Positions 35,996 to 47,819 are shown, counted from the stretch's first letter. The stretch is DNA of 64,000 nucleotides from Talpa occidentalis (GCF_014898055.3 NW_023603184.1:120084615-120148614), one strand, 5' to 3'. Numbers and translations: made by a program. Notes: a model not told the origin generated them from the sequence alone.

Positions 35996-36264
35996 TTTAT
36001 TTAAAGATTTATTTATATAAGAACTGGGGTACAGTAAGAGGTGCGGAGGGTGAGAGAATTCACAAGAGACAGAGTGGGGAGCAGAACAGGCAGATGGACC
36101 GAAGATACTGCCTGGGGGGAGCAGCAGACGGGCGAGGCAGGAGAGGTCTGCCGCACCATGTGGGAATCTCCCTGGCTGGCTGGGAATCAAACCTGTGCTG
36201 CAGAAGCTGCAGACAGCTTCACAGTGCAGCGTTCAACCTGCTGCGCCACCGGGAAGGCCCCTTA
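35996..36264 (-). mobile_element. tRNA-derived SINE, type A/B intermediate
   Basis: Minus-strand copy whose body mixes type A (GAATTC near 36056) and type B features. The 12-mer ttttatttttct flanks it at 35984-35995 and 36265-36276. Confidence 0.9.
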
Positions 36265-36353
36265 TTTTATTTTTCTATTCTCAAATCCTAATAAGTATTT
36301 GACTTTGGAGCTTCTCATTAAATAAACTTGTGGACATTAAAACCTTGGGATTA

Positions 36354-36406
36354 AAACCTGGACAGAAATACATTAATTTCAGACCTGGAGAGAAATACAT
36401 TAAAAT
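36354..36406. repeat. Imperfect 28-bp tandem duplication
   Basis: 'acctggacagaaatacattaa' and 'acctggagagaaatacattaa' recur 28 bases apart. Confidence 0.75.
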
Positions 36407-36479
36407 ATTTTCTGCCAAAGTCTTCCCCACAAAGTTCTGCCTATTCACTGCAATATGCCTTAGAGATAACCATCCCTAC

Positions 36480-36700
36480 AGTGTCCAGACCACCACATCC
36501 CTTCTCATCTGGATTAAAGCAATAACCTAACTGGCTCCCCAAACTTCAATTTTGTCTACCAGTTCATTCAAGGCATTAAAACCCAAGCCTTCTTTTTAAA
36601 TTACAAACTTAATTCCTCTTTTTCAATGGTTTCACATTTATCTTTGGATAAACCCTATACTCCTTAACATAGTCTGTAGAGCTTTTTTGTAATATAGTGA
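36480..36700 (+). mobile_element. L2 LINE fragment
   Basis: 'taactggctccccaaacttcaattttgtctacc' and 'ggataaaccctatactccttaacatagtctgtagagc' match the L2 3' region. Probably the left part of the L2 that resumes at 36985. Confidence 0.55.
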
Positions 36701-36739
36701 GGGGGTGAGATCTATACTTTGTACTATTTTGTAAGCAAG

Positions 36740-36945
36740 GAACAATTAGTTAATGACTCAAGTTCCCTAGTCAAGATCACCCCTGATAGCCTTGCAAAAA
36801 TAATGTCCAGGTGCCCATCTTCCAGAAGTTTCTGTACCAAATCCTGACTGTTCTGTGGGAGGGAAGTAAACTAACTCCTATCTTGTTTGAGTCATTGAGA
36901 TTTGCAATCTCTTTGTTGAAGCACATTAAATTAAACCCTAACTAG
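36740..36945 (+). mobile_element. MLT1-type LTR fragment between two L2 pieces
   Basis: 'aactcctatcttgtttgagtcattgagatttgcaatctctttgttgaagcac' and terminal 'aaccctaactagcacc' resemble MLT1 3' ends. Its position between consecutive L2 segments suggests insertion into the L2. Confidence 0.45.
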
Positions 36946-36984
36946 CACCATTCCCAGGGGTTTTTTGGCTCCCTAAATATACGA

Positions 36985-37200
36985 TATTCCCTCTTACCTT
37001 GAGTTCTTTGCAAATGTTCCTCCCCTGCCTGGAACTCTTAATTTCAGATCTTACCTCCTCTGAGAGATTATCCCTAACGTTAAAGTTGCCTTCCATTCCC
37101 TTTGATACAAATTGCAATAGCAGGCTTCTTTATGACTTCAAGCTATCACTTTATATACCAGTGGTTCATTATTTAGCATAAAGGAAGCCAGAAATAGTTA
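36985..37200 (+). mobile_element. L2 LINE 3' fragment
   Basis: 'agttctttgcaaatgttcctcccctgcctggaactctt' and 'cttacctcctctgagagattatccctaac' are L2 3' landmarks in sense order. Confidence 0.7.
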
Positions 37201-37424
37201 TTCATTAGTGAAATGAACACTCAAGATAAAAAGAGCCTGAGTTTCAGAATAACCTTTATGCAGAGTTGTCTATCCACCCTGGGTTGTCAACCAATTCAGA
37301 CAATTTCATGACAGGAAATAAATGTCTTATCCAAGCTACTGTAATCTGGGGTGACTTTGTTACAGAACCTTAGCTTGTTCCCTCATCAATGCCACGTTCA
37401 ATGCTTTTCAGGACTGTGAAGAGA

Positions 37425-37742
37425 TTGTGTTCTCACTCACCTGAGTCTTTGCACATGTATTCGCTATGCCTGGAATATTCTACCACCTCCTAATATTAAC
37501 CTAGTTGACTATTAGCCTCCAAGTTCACAGCAGAAAAGTCATCTTCTTTGAGAAATGAGCATTCCCTAACTTTGAGTGTTCATTCAAGTCAATGGAAGAC
37601 CCTGCAGCTCTCTCATTTTACTGCCCTTTGTTCTATAATAATCTCTTTCTTTAGACACATTATAAGCTTCTTGCAGGCAGATGATACTTCTCCCTGTTTA
37701 CCACTGTGTTGGCAGGACCTAACTCACTGTCATGTAACATTA
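37425..37742 (+). mobile_element. L2 LINE 3' fragment (second copy)
   Basis: 'gagtctttgcacatgtattcgctatgcctggaatattct', 'tcatcttctttgagaaatgagcattccctaac' and 'cttcttgcaggcagatgatacttctccctgtttaccactgtg' follow L2 order, repeating motifs of the fragment at 36985. Confidence 0.7.
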
Positions 37743-37854
37743 TGATGCAGGGCACATGCCCCCATCCTGGTCATAGTGAGACCTGGAGAGTTCTATCCAA
37801 TTACCTTGCTATAATTTAGACATATCTCCATGTTTTATTTTACTTAAAATAATG

Positions 37855-37925
37855 CAAATGAGGAAAAAGAGAAGGGAGAAGACAAAGAGAGGGATAAACA
37901 CAGGAAGGGAGGAGGAAGGGCAAGT
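37855..37925. repeat. GA-rich polypurine tract
   Basis: About 70 bases almost purely A/G on the plus strand ('gaggaaaaagagaagggagaagac...aggaagggaggaggaaggg'). Confidence 0.7.
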
Positions 37926-40211
37926 TTGTTTGACACAGTTTTCAAGGGCTTAATGAACCTCCTGTCTAGAGTGCTCCCTAAAATGTCTTATTAAGAAAAT
38001 ACACTCAAAATATTTAGGGTTGATGGATGTTAGACAAATATAACTTTTTCGTTACAATTTTTTTCAGGTCCAAAGCATGTAATTTATCTGGTGGGGAGAT
38101 AGACCAATGGTCCTTTTGCTATTTCTTTGCCTTAAACAGGACTTCATTTGCATCTTAACCAAGTTTGTTTGATGGCCAAGACAGAGGTTTATTTAGTATG
38201 TTTTAATTCTTCTTGAATACCAACGATTGGGCAGCAAATCTTTTGGGAAACAAATTATAGTGTTGTGGAAATATTCAAACTTGAGGTCACTTTTTGCCCT
38301 ACGTAGAAACCGTAAGAAATATCCCTATACTGGTTAGAAATTAGCATCCAATGACACTTCAAATGCTGTTTCTAGCAAATAGCAAGTGTCTATTGTCAGT
38401 ATGGGATGTTCTAGAGCCCGTTCATGTAAGCAGCAACCTCAACCACCACAGATGAGCCTTCCCCTTTGATTTATTCTGAATCATGGCAGCCAAGAAACAA
38501 CTTCCCTTTTTCCCTTTTCTTACTTTGTATCTCACTTATACCCTCCCACCTTCCCCTTTAATCTACAATCTGTAAGATGGAAAAGCTCCTATTCCTTTAT
38601 CTCAGCAGAATCATCTGTATCCCTGACTATGGCTCCAAACAAGGAACACATCAATGAAATGTCATCCTTGATTTTCCATTACCAATGTGTTTAATTAGGC
38701 AAGTAGCTCTATTAGTATCACCTTAAATGAGGTTGACTATTTTCTGGATCAGTTTACCTCACCATCAAACAGGATGAGGTCAATGCTAGATCCCAGAATC
38801 TAATTAAATGCCGATTAAAGTTTCACAGTCTCTTCCATTCTTGCTTTGTGAAAAGAACAAGAAACCAAATATGCTTGAGGCTAAAATATAACACTAGCCT
38901 GTAGAAAATGATTACTGTACATAATTTATATTCTCATTGCCATGAACTACCTGACCCAGCATATCTGATATTTTGATATTATTTATGAGCTATCTGCTAG
39001 GCTGGGGATTTGATTTGTTGGGTTTTTTTTCATTACTGCTCCCTGATTTACTGTTGCACACTATTCCCAGAACCTTGATTTCATTTGCTTTTACTGGTAA
39101 TAGGCATCTGCTAAAAAGTTCCAACTTTGTGCCCTAAACTAAATGAGATCAGACAATTGGAAAGCAGTTTGTATATGAACTTTAACATCCAGCTATTTAT
39201 AGTCTTGTTTTGCAGTTTATTTCCTGACCACAGGAAAGGTTCAGTTTGGCTATCAATGAGTCTAGAGCATGTACCATGGCCTCCCATCCTGTGCAGCAAA
39301 ATATTTCCACTATGCTTTGTTGTTTAATTATGCAACTTGCCCCCGACACATGCACTGAACCACTATTATATCAGCATTAATAAACAGGAATTTTTAGTAG
39401 CAACATGCTCTGAGATCTCAGTTCAGTGAGTGTGAAACATTGGAGCGAGGGCTGGGAGGTGTTTTTACTTTTCTCATTTTTAAATTATATATACCTAAGG
39501 GCCATGGATGAATATTTGCAGTCTTAGAAATAGAACAGGGCTTGAAATGATAGCTAACTCCTCTCCTTTTCTCTTATGCCTCACTCCACCACCCATAAAT
39601 ATCAGAAGAGGCTGCATATTCTGGTGAATGTAGGCCAGCTGCTGTGACGCAGGAGGAGATTTGGGGCTCTGAGATATAAATTTTTCAAAGAGCTAAAAGT
39701 AGCTCCCAAGAACCTTCTCAACACAACCGCCTGCCTCAGCCTCAGACAGAATTTCCAATGCTGATCTCTGCTGTGAAACAAGATGGTGCTCATTTTGCCT
39801 CCTCTGGTGGCTTCACTTGGCAGGACGGAGTTGACAAGAATGAACAGAGTGCTTTTTGTCCTTCTCTTGCCTGGCTTTGAGGCAAGGGCAAACAACTTTG
39901 TTACAAGCCTGAGGTACCGAAATCAAATCCAATTTCAATTGCTGTATCACTCCCTACATCTAGATAGTGTTCCTCATTTCAACAATTTCCTAACAAAACA
40001 GCTAACTCCAGCTAATGTTGTCACCTGCAGCATACCAATTTGTACAATAAAATGACAAGGAAGAAAACAAATCATCAATGTAACTAAAAAACTAGCCCCT
40101 AAAACGTCACATTTAAAGCTTCATCAGTGTTATTTCTCACGGCACTGACAAAAGAGGAAAAATGGATTTCAGTTTATGAAAATCAGTGCTGCTTTCAAAA
40201 AGTTGGTAAAG
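37926..40211. other. No recognised feature
   Basis: Repeat-poor. A 97-codon minus-strand frame at 39602-39895 and an overlapping plus-strand frame have no recognisable family. Confidence 0.5.
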
Positions 40212-40222
40212 ACTTCAACTGA

Positions 40223-40328
40223 GGGCCTCCCCTGGTGGCGCAGCGGTGGAGCGCTGGGCTGCCCGCAGGCTCTGCAGTGCCGGTTCGTTCCCCCGCCGCT
40301 GGCAAGGGTCCCACAAAAAAAAAAAAAA
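40223..40328 (+). mobile_element. Short-form tRNA-derived SINE (head only), second copy
   Basis: GGCCTCCCCTGGTGGCGCAGCGG head through B-box-like GGTTCGTTCCCC to AGGGTCCCAC, then poly(A) from 40315. The A-tail junction is the same as in the copy at 10540. Flanks acttcaactga (40212-40222) and acttcaaatga (40329-40339) match at 10 of 11 positions. Confidence 0.9.
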
Positions 40329-40840
40329 ACTTCAAATGAAGAAACCCAAAATCAAGATCAGTACTAAAATAGAAGTGGGTTGGTCCTTACCAGCACTGTG
40401 AGAAATTCAGACTGTATATCATGTTGATTTTGTCATTTCTTACATGCTGCTTCCAACATAACGCATAGCAAAGGAAAAGATTCCAAATATGTCAATGTTT
40501 AGAAATTTTATATTGTTCTACATAAAATTTACCTGCTTTAGCCAGTTTGGTGTAATGCCTTGCAAGACTTATTGAAAAACAAAAGTGACCTGGTAAGGCA
40601 AACAAGCCAATTTAATTAGAAACCTCAAGCACATTGCACTTAGCACCCACTTGGGAGAACACTACACCAAAATCCCTTATCCCCGAAACATACTTTTCTA
40701 GGACTATTGTCGGTTAAGCTCAAATGTATACATAATAACCCTGGCTAGTCTTCCCTTCCCAGACCCATTCCTAGTTATTATAGTCATTTTGGAAATGCAG
40801 AGATGGTAGTAGTTCAAAGGTAGCCAAAGAAAAGTTAGAG

Positions 40841-41100
40841 GGGCCTTCCCGGTGGCGCAGACAGTTGAGTGCAGCGCTGTGAAGCTGTCCGCAGCCTCTC
40901 CAGTACTGGTTCGATCCCTGCTGGCCTCAGAGCAACCCACATGGTGCAGCAGACCTCTCCTGTCTCGCCCGCTGCTCCCCTCAGCAGTGTATTTTGTCAG
41001 TCTGCCCGTTCTGTTCCCCGCTCTCTCTCTGGTGAATCCTCTCACCCTTCCGCGCATTTGGCCTGTATCCAGGTTCTTGTATAAATAAAATAAATCTTTT
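40841..41100 (+). mobile_element. tRNA-derived SINE, type B
   Basis: GGGCCTTCCCGGTGGCGCAG head with the type B body. gaaaagttagag (40829-40840) and gaaaagttaaag (41101-41112) flank it with one mismatch. Confidence 0.93.
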
Positions 41101-41112
41101 GAAAAGTTAAAG

Positions 41113-41469
41113 AAAGCAGAAACCACTTAGAAGATGAGCCCTCAAGAACAAATTGCCATACTTTCATGTTCTTTTCACTTTTGTCCTCAATGTCTGAAAT
41201 CGCTCAATTCATTATGATACACTGCCTCGGAGATCATCAATCAGAGTTTGGACTGAACATGCATTACTTGTTTAAAAACAAAATCCAACTATCTCCAGGG
41301 GATCACTAGACTAGGATGAATTTAATTGGATTGCTTCCCACTCCAGCACCTATCAGAGAACAGCTAGAGATGGGGAAAATGGATGGTTGGGCTTAAGAAT
41401 TTGGGAGAACTTTGGAATAATCCAGAAAGGTAAAATGGACTCTTAGGAAATACGTGGCTAGCTAAAAAT
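41113..41469. other. No recognised feature
   Basis: Unassigned spacer between SINEs of opposite orientation. Confidence 0.5.
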
Positions 41470-41484
41470 CCAACATGTACTGTT

Positions 41485-41768
41485 CTTTTTTTTTTTAATA
41501 TTTATTTATTTATTTATTTATACAAGCACTGGGTATAGTCAGAAGCGCAGGAGGGTGAGAGAATTCACCAGAGTCAGAGCGGGGAGCAGAACAGGCAGAG
41601 GGACCGAAGTAAACTGCTGAGGGGGGCAGCGGGCAGCAGGAGAGGTCTGTGCGCCATGCGGGACCCTCCTCCAGTGGCCGGGGAGCAGCCGGGGATCGAA
41701 CCAGTGCTGCAGAGGCTGTGGGCAGTTTCGCAACCCAGCGCTCAACCGCTGCACCACCGGGGAGGCCC
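41485..41768 (-). mobile_element. tRNA-derived SINE, type A
   Basis: Minus-strand type A copy flanked by the exact 15-mer ccaacatgtactgtt at 41470-41484 and 41769-41783. Confidence 0.95.
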
Positions 41769-41783
41769 CCAACATGTACTGTT

Positions 41784-43807
41784 TTAAATGGCCAAGATTG
41801 AATGTGGAAGATACAGTAAGTCAGTAATTGATACATCTTGTAAAAGAATAACTTGGTATAAGAACATCCTAAAGTTCTATGAAATGCACATGGACCCCTG
41901 GACTTTGTCCAATTCTGAGTTCATTAATTTTCCTGGTACACCTAGGTACAAATCTTGTCACTCCGAATGTGACAGCTGCTGCAGTATTCTACAAAACAGG
42001 CTACTGTAGGGGCCACAGAACAACATGAGGGAGCTGGACTACAAAGATTAGAGATGTCAGTGGGCATGTTTCCCAGAATATGTGTCTAAAGCAAATAAAT
42101 CTTAAAAGCTGGCACACTTGGTGCTGCTGCCAATGTACCTCCCCTCCCCCCCCCATCAAATCCAGAATTATTACCTACTGATAAGCAGAAGACAAGCAGT
42201 GAAGAAAATTCTTAATATCCATTCAAGTATATTACATGCTATCTAGATCCCATTCTGTCTTGCCTTCAGCTTTGTAGGAAAAAAGAGATACATTTCAAAA
42301 ATTTACATGGTAAGTGATCTCAGGAGGCACATAACCCAACTTTCTGAACCAGTAGCTGAGAGCTACAGGGCCAATTACAATCCTACTATTAACCCTCCAA
42401 ATGGCCACTGCACTACATGAATAAACTGAATGTTGATCCACCAAGTTAGAAGGTCACTGCAATTCACTGGGTCCTTGCTGGTTACTTCATTGGTGATATT
42501 GGGCAGCAGTAGCCCAGAATTCCTTAAATGTACTAGGGACACACATCACCCACGCCTAATAGTTTGATCACACAAATATAGACACCAAGAGAGGTGGACC
42601 TAGTAAGGAGACAACAGTAACAATTTCTTTCCTGTTCAATTTTGCTTAAATTTATCCCCATCCTATAAAGAAGGAATAAAACTATCTCTCTTCCTTCTTC
42701 CATATCATAGGCCTCCTTCTTCTAGGAAATAATTCAGTTAGCATAGAAGATAAATTGGTTTTCTGGAACAACCTGAACACCTTTACGCCATAATAAAATT
42801 TACAAGAAAATGTGCAACTAGACCTAAACAAAAATAAAAGGCTATTGGGAAAACTTGTGTGGAATTTAAGAATGTTCTGTGTATATATGAGGACAGAGTG
42901 AGAGGTGGGAAGATTAAAAAGCTCTGGATGGAAGGAAATAGATCCCTGAGGAGTTCAAACATCCAACCTAGAGACAGCCAGCTAGATCCAAATGTTCATA
43001 ATTCAATTGAAACTGAGGCTCAGGAGGTGGCAGAGCTCTTGGCCTGCCAAACAGACCAGACAGGGCACAGATGATTGTAATTATGAAAAGATTTCTCATA
43101 AAACTGGGAACAGCATGAACCAGGCAGAGAACAGGCCAGGCTGAGGTGTGGCTAGATAGCACTCAGCAGAAGACTGAGCAGTCAACACAGACCATCAGAA
43201 CATCAATTGTTCCTCTCCTGATATAGACTGTCCCTGTGTCCTCCCCACCCCCCACCCCCACAGAGTGATTTGGCCTGAGAATATCTTGGCTGCTTGTGAT
43301 AAAGAAAAACAAGGGAGATTAGAAAGGAACCCATGGCTGTCAAGTTTAAGAGTATCTATGAATACTACGGGAACTTGTTTAAATTTAAGAATTTCAGGTC
43401 CCACTGCAAAAGGCTCAAACACAGCCAGTTCTAGATCACATTTCAGCAAACACAGAATAGTCTGTGAGGGCAAAAAAGAGGGGTAATTAGGACAGCAACT
43501 ATAGATGTAAAAGATACCCACACATTCAGCAGTCCTCAGGAAGTTTAACTATAAAGTTCTAGAGGATGGCCCACGTTACATTTGTGGGAGAGTTTAGGTT
43601 CCAACTCGGATTATCCTTTAATCAGGACACCAGCTCAGAACTCAACCAGTCACAGATTTAGCCAGTACCCTTCAAGCCCTGATGTAAGTATTTATTATAG
43701 AAGAAAATGGCTTATCTTATTGAAAACTCTGAGTCTATAAAACTAGAGATATCACAAATCAACATGTTCTGACACTTTCATTTTGCCTATAGAAGTTTTC
43801 CCCTTGC
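41784..43807. other. No recognised feature
   Basis: Unassigned. C-rich runs at 42139-42152 and 43240-43261 are short. Confidence 0.5.
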
Positions 43808-43816
43808 TACCTTGAT

Positions 43817-44085
43817 ATTTTTTAAAGATTTATTTATTTATACAAGAACTGGGGTACAGGCCAGAGACGTGGGAGGGTGCAAAAACTCACCAGAGACAGA
43901 GCGGGAAGCAGAACAGGCAGACAAACCAAAGACACTGCTGAAGGGAGCAGTGGGCGAGACAGGAGAGGTCCACCGCGTCATGTGGGTATCTCCCTGGCTG
44001 GCTGGGAATCGAACCCATACTGCAGAGGCTGTGGACAACTTCACAGCACTGCACTAAACCCGCTGCACCACTGAGGAGGCCCCAG
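43817..44085 (-). mobile_element. tRNA-derived SINE, type B
   Basis: Minus-strand copy with flanking 9-mer taccttgat at 43808-43816 and 44086-44094. Confidence 0.92.
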
Positions 44086-44149
44086 TACCTTGATTTTTAT
44101 ATGAAGGACAAGTATGGTGATATGAGAAAGAACAGGGGTCATCCTGCAG

Positions 44150-44640
44150 GGCGCCCATCAAATTTTACCAGTTTAGAACTGTAGTGGGGCAATCAGGCAC
44201 AGGGTGGGCCAGCAGGGGACCAGGAGGCTCAAGAGGCAATGCCCACAAACCTTTAATCTTTCTCTGGGCTCTCTCTGGAGTTCTCTCATAGCCTCTTCTA
44301 TAGTCACTTGGCCTCTGGTAGCTGCCCTCCATCTCGGAGTGAGGCGGCCCTTATAGGCCTAGCCTCCAGGCTCAGGTGTGCCCACTTCTGCATGCCCGCA
44401 CCAATGCTTCATGCGTTCACAATCAGACCCACATACCCCACGCTCCTAAGCACCTTCTTCATCAACATGACCAAGGCTGCTGAGTGGCTAGTGGTGCCCA
44501 ATTAATCCATTTACCCTATGAGAACCTTGCCCAGGAACCAGTCACAGCTGCTGCGCCAAATCAGCCACTGTCATGGCAGTTTCCTTGCAGCAGAAGTACT
44601 TACACTCTGAAGGTAGGAGCAAAATCTCTGAACAAAGAAA
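44150..44640 (-). mobile_element. Possible antisense LTR-like element
   Basis: This block is GC-richer than its surroundings. On the minus strand it has a TATA-like tataaggg near 44355, followed about 100 bases later by an ATTAAA signal near 44255 and a downstream 'gtttgtgggca'. This spacing is typical of U3-R-U5. I do not recognise the family, see no paired copy, and cannot fix the ends or a duplication. It could equally be unique promoter-like DNA. Confidence 0.25.
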
Positions 44641-44749
44641 CCAAGTCCTTCCAATAGTGAAAAGTGGGAGTCTGAAAAAGCGGAGTCTATTAAGCCCACT
44701 AATGAACTACTTATTCTCACCCCTTACTACGCTAAGAAATGTTACTATC

Positions 44750-45186
44750 TGAGGCCTCCTTGGTGGTGCAGGGGTTGTGGCGCAGGTGGCTGAGTGCAGT
44801 GTTGTAAAGCGGCTCCCCTCAGCAGTGTATTTTTTTCAGTCTGCCTGTAGCGTTCCCGGCTCTGTCTCTGGTGAATCCTCTCACCCTCCCGCACATCTGG
44901 GCTCTACCCGGTTCTTGTATAAATAAATAAATCTTAAAAAAAAAAAAAAAGATGCAACCTATGAATCTAACCGCAGCCACTGCAGCACAAGTTCGATCCC
45001 AGCCAGGGAGCAACCCACATGGCACAGCAGACCTCTCCTGCCTCACCTGTTGCTACCTTCAGCAGTGTATTTCCATTGATCTGCCTGTTCTGTTCCCCAC
45101 TCTGTCTCTGGTGAATCCTCTCACCCCCCACACACTTCTGGCCTGTACCCCAGTTCTTGTATGCATAAATAAATCTTTAAAAAAAA
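44750..45186 (+). mobile_element. tRNA-derived SINE, type B, containing a nested SINE
   Basis: The outer copy begins GAGGCCTCCTTGGTGGTGCAGG, is interrupted, and resumes at about 44951 with 'gatgcaacc...ccgcagccactgcagcacaagttcgatccc' through a type B body. The exact 16-mer aagaaatgttactatc flanks the whole unit at 44734-44749 and 45187-45202, so the two parts are one insertion. Confidence 0.92.
44776..44950 (+). mobile_element. Inner SINE copy with internal deletion
   Basis: Nested in the outer copy: 'gtggcgcaggtggctgagtgcagtgttgtaaagc' jumps straight to 'ggctcccctcagcagtg', skipping the B-box region and about 90 bases, then continues to (taaa)n and poly(A). The extreme 5' end is blurred by homology with its host SINE. 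Confidence 0.75.
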
Positions 45187-45202
45187 AAGAAATGTTACTA
45201 TC

Positions 45203-46115
45203 AATATAACTAGAACTAGTAATTAAGTATATGAGGAATATTTGTGCCTCAGGAATCTAAATTTCAAATACCCTATTTTATCATACCTTTTTGGAAATAA
45301 TAGAAATTGCTATGAGGAAGCACTATATTATTTATCACTACATTTTCTCCATAGAATGCTCACACAAAGAAACGACCAGTCATCCTAATTATGTAACAGA
45401 GAATGTGAGTATAGGAAACAAAAAGAAAAAAAAATTTGAATTCAGCATTGTGGCAGGAGACTCTAAACAAAACTACCCTTAGCTTCCATCATCAGCATCT
45501 TGATATTAAAGGCTCTCCTATCAATCTCCTCTAATTCAACCTCCACCTAACCAGCCACTCCAAATAGCTCTTCATTCCTTCCGTAAAACATACTGAGTGA
45601 TGCTTTTTTCTTCCAGGATTGTCCTGGGAGTCTGTCCTCCAGACTTCCCACCAGCTGAGCTGTGTGCCCCTAAAAGTCAATTGTGTTTGTTACAAGACCC
45701 ATTTATGCCAGCTCTGCTTGTTATTGTAATTATGTCATGTCATTAAATATTATGTAAACCACAGAAATTTGACAGCAAAAAGAGTGGCTGTATCTATGGA
45801 AACCAAACCAAATGCTTTAGAAAGATTTCCTAAAAGCAAGAAACTAAAAATATTTCCATCAAATTAAGAATGGATAAAAGATTAGGGGAAAACTTAAAAT
45901 TCTAGGAGAATTCTCCACTCAGATTGCTTCACAAGAGTTTATACGTCCTCTCTCTGTGAAGAAATGGGCTTGAAGAGCATGGAGGAGGTGGTCCACCTGT
46001 GGCTTATGCAAGTCCATGAGGAAATTCACTAATCAGGTGTGGATGCAAAGAGAAGACCTCAGTCTTACAGTAAAAGATCAGTCAATGCACATAAAGATTT
46101 CTTTAATCATCTTTT
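45203..46115. other. No recognised feature
   Basis: Mostly unassigned. 45600-45730 has a faint L2-like look but no firm landmark. Confidence 0.45.
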
Positions 46116-46132
46116 CATGACTTTCTACATTA

Positions 46133-46416
46133 TTTTTGTTAAGATTTATTTATGCATGCATGCAAGAACTGGGGTATAGGCCAGAGGTGGGCGGGGGGGG
46201 GGTGTGTGTGTGAGAGGATTCACCAGAGACAGAGTGGGGAACAGAATAGGCAGACTGACTGAAATACACTGCTGAGGAGAGCAGCAGACGAGACAGGAGA
46301 GGTCTGCTGCGCCATGTGGGTAGCTCCCTGGCCAGCCAAGGATCGAACTTGTGCTACAGTGGCCACAGACCTCCTCACAGTGTTGTGCTTAACCCCCTAC
46401 ACCACCAGGGAGGCCC
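46133..46416 (-). mobile_element. tRNA-derived SINE, type B
   Basis: Minus-strand copy with a G(9)(TG)n expansion near 46192-46212 and a (tgca)n variant of the tail. Flanks catgactttctacatta (46116-46132) and catgactgtctacttta (46417-46433) differ at 3 of 17 sites. Confidence 0.92.
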
Positions 46417-46433
46417 CATGACTGTCTACTTTA

Positions 46434-46979
46434 ACCCACTCTTTATGTTTAAAGATCCTGACAATGAAACATCTAACTTCCTACTCCTTTCATCCCAAAA
46501 TTACAAGTCTCAGCAAGGGAAAGACTCTATCTGTTTAAAACAAACTCCTTCAAAACCTTAGAAAAATGTCCAACATCTTCAGCAATATGCAAGGATTGCC
46601 TAAACAAAATAATAACGGTAAAAAAGAGAGATTTTATTTTTCTAAATATATACAGAACAAATAAGAAAAATGCATAGAACTAAACCACACTGGACATATA
46701 CATGACAAACCTGACATTGGAATATCAGAATCAGCGAATGAAAAAAAAAAAATCAGTGAAATGAGAAAATCCAGCAGTTACAACTTGTATTTTGAAAATA
46801 TACCTGCCAACCAACATAAGACACACTCCATAATGTGATTTTCTAGATATTTTCTTTTATTCCTATATTTGGGAAAAGTAACAAAATGCACATTGTACAC
46901 CATTCAAGGACAAAAAATGAGCAAATACTGAAAAGTCAGTCTCCCTCACTCTCTCTTCCTTCAATCACCTATTGCTCTC
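46434..46979. other. No recognised feature
   Basis: A-rich, unassigned. Confidence 0.5.
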
Positions 46980-47330
46980 CCCAAAGGCAACAACTGATAC
47001 TGATTTCTGTTTTCTTCTAGAGTTCACGCATATAAGAATGTATGTATGTATATGTAAATAATTTCAAGCACGGAATTTAGGGTACAAATATGGATAGATA
47101 TATCTAGCTGATAGACCTAATATTGATATATCTATATCTATATAAAATGAGATCTCAAATTTGTGATACACATATATACAGAAAAGTGACAACAGAAAGT
47201 CTGTCAAATACTACCTATTGCTTTCACTAGAAAGTGGCATTTCAGGAATTTTTTTTCTTCTTTGTGGCTTTCCATATTTCTAGTTTCTAGTAATCAAATA
47301 CTGCTATAGTCAAAAAACTTTTTGGTCATT
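46980..47330 (+). mobile_element. Possible old L1 3'UTR pieces
   Basis: 'ttctctagagttcacgcatat'-like text near 47016 and 'cattgctttcactagaaagtggcatttc...cttctttgtggctttccatatttct' near 47217-47280 resemble old LINE 3'UTRs. Low certainty. Confidence 0.3.
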
Positions 47331-47511
47331 AGTCATTAAATACAAATTTACAAGAAGACTGATATCTTCAAAATGCAAATAACTTAAACATAAAAAACAT
47401 TTCACATCAAACATTCAAGATACATTTAAAAGGCCTGCCCAAAAGATAAATCTGAAAATGTTATATTTTTAATGTATATGGAAAGGGATATATAAGAAGT
47501 TACTCAATATA

Positions 47512-47819
47512 GGGCCTCCCCATGGCACAGTGGTTGAGCGCTGGGTTGCGAAGCTGCCCGCAGCCTCTGCAGTGCCGGTTCGATCCCCGGCTGATCCCCG
47601 GCTGCTCCCCGGCCACCAGAGAAGGGTCCCACATGGCGCGCAGACCTCTCCTGCCGCCCACTGCTCCCCTCAGCAGTGTACTTCGGTCCTTCTGCCTGCT
47701 CTGCTCCCCGCTCTGGCTCTGGTGAATTCTCTCACCCTCCCGTGCTTCTGACTGTACCCAGTGCTTGTATAAATAAATAAATAAATAAATAAATCTTTAA
47801 AAAAAAAAAAAAAAAAAAA
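47512..47819 (+). mobile_element. tRNA-derived SINE, type A, very similar to other young copies
   Basis: Exact 18-bp duplication aagaagttactcaatata at 47494-47511 and 47820-47837, and a long pure poly(A), point to a recent insertion. The 11-mer gatccccggct is tandemly duplicated at 47582-47603, overlapping the B box, and the head lacks a few bases (ccccatgg). Confidence 0.95.

Noticed and set aside
46192..46212. G(n)(TG)n as a separate regulatory or Z-DNA element
   Set aside because: It is a local expansion inside a SINE and needs no other explanation.
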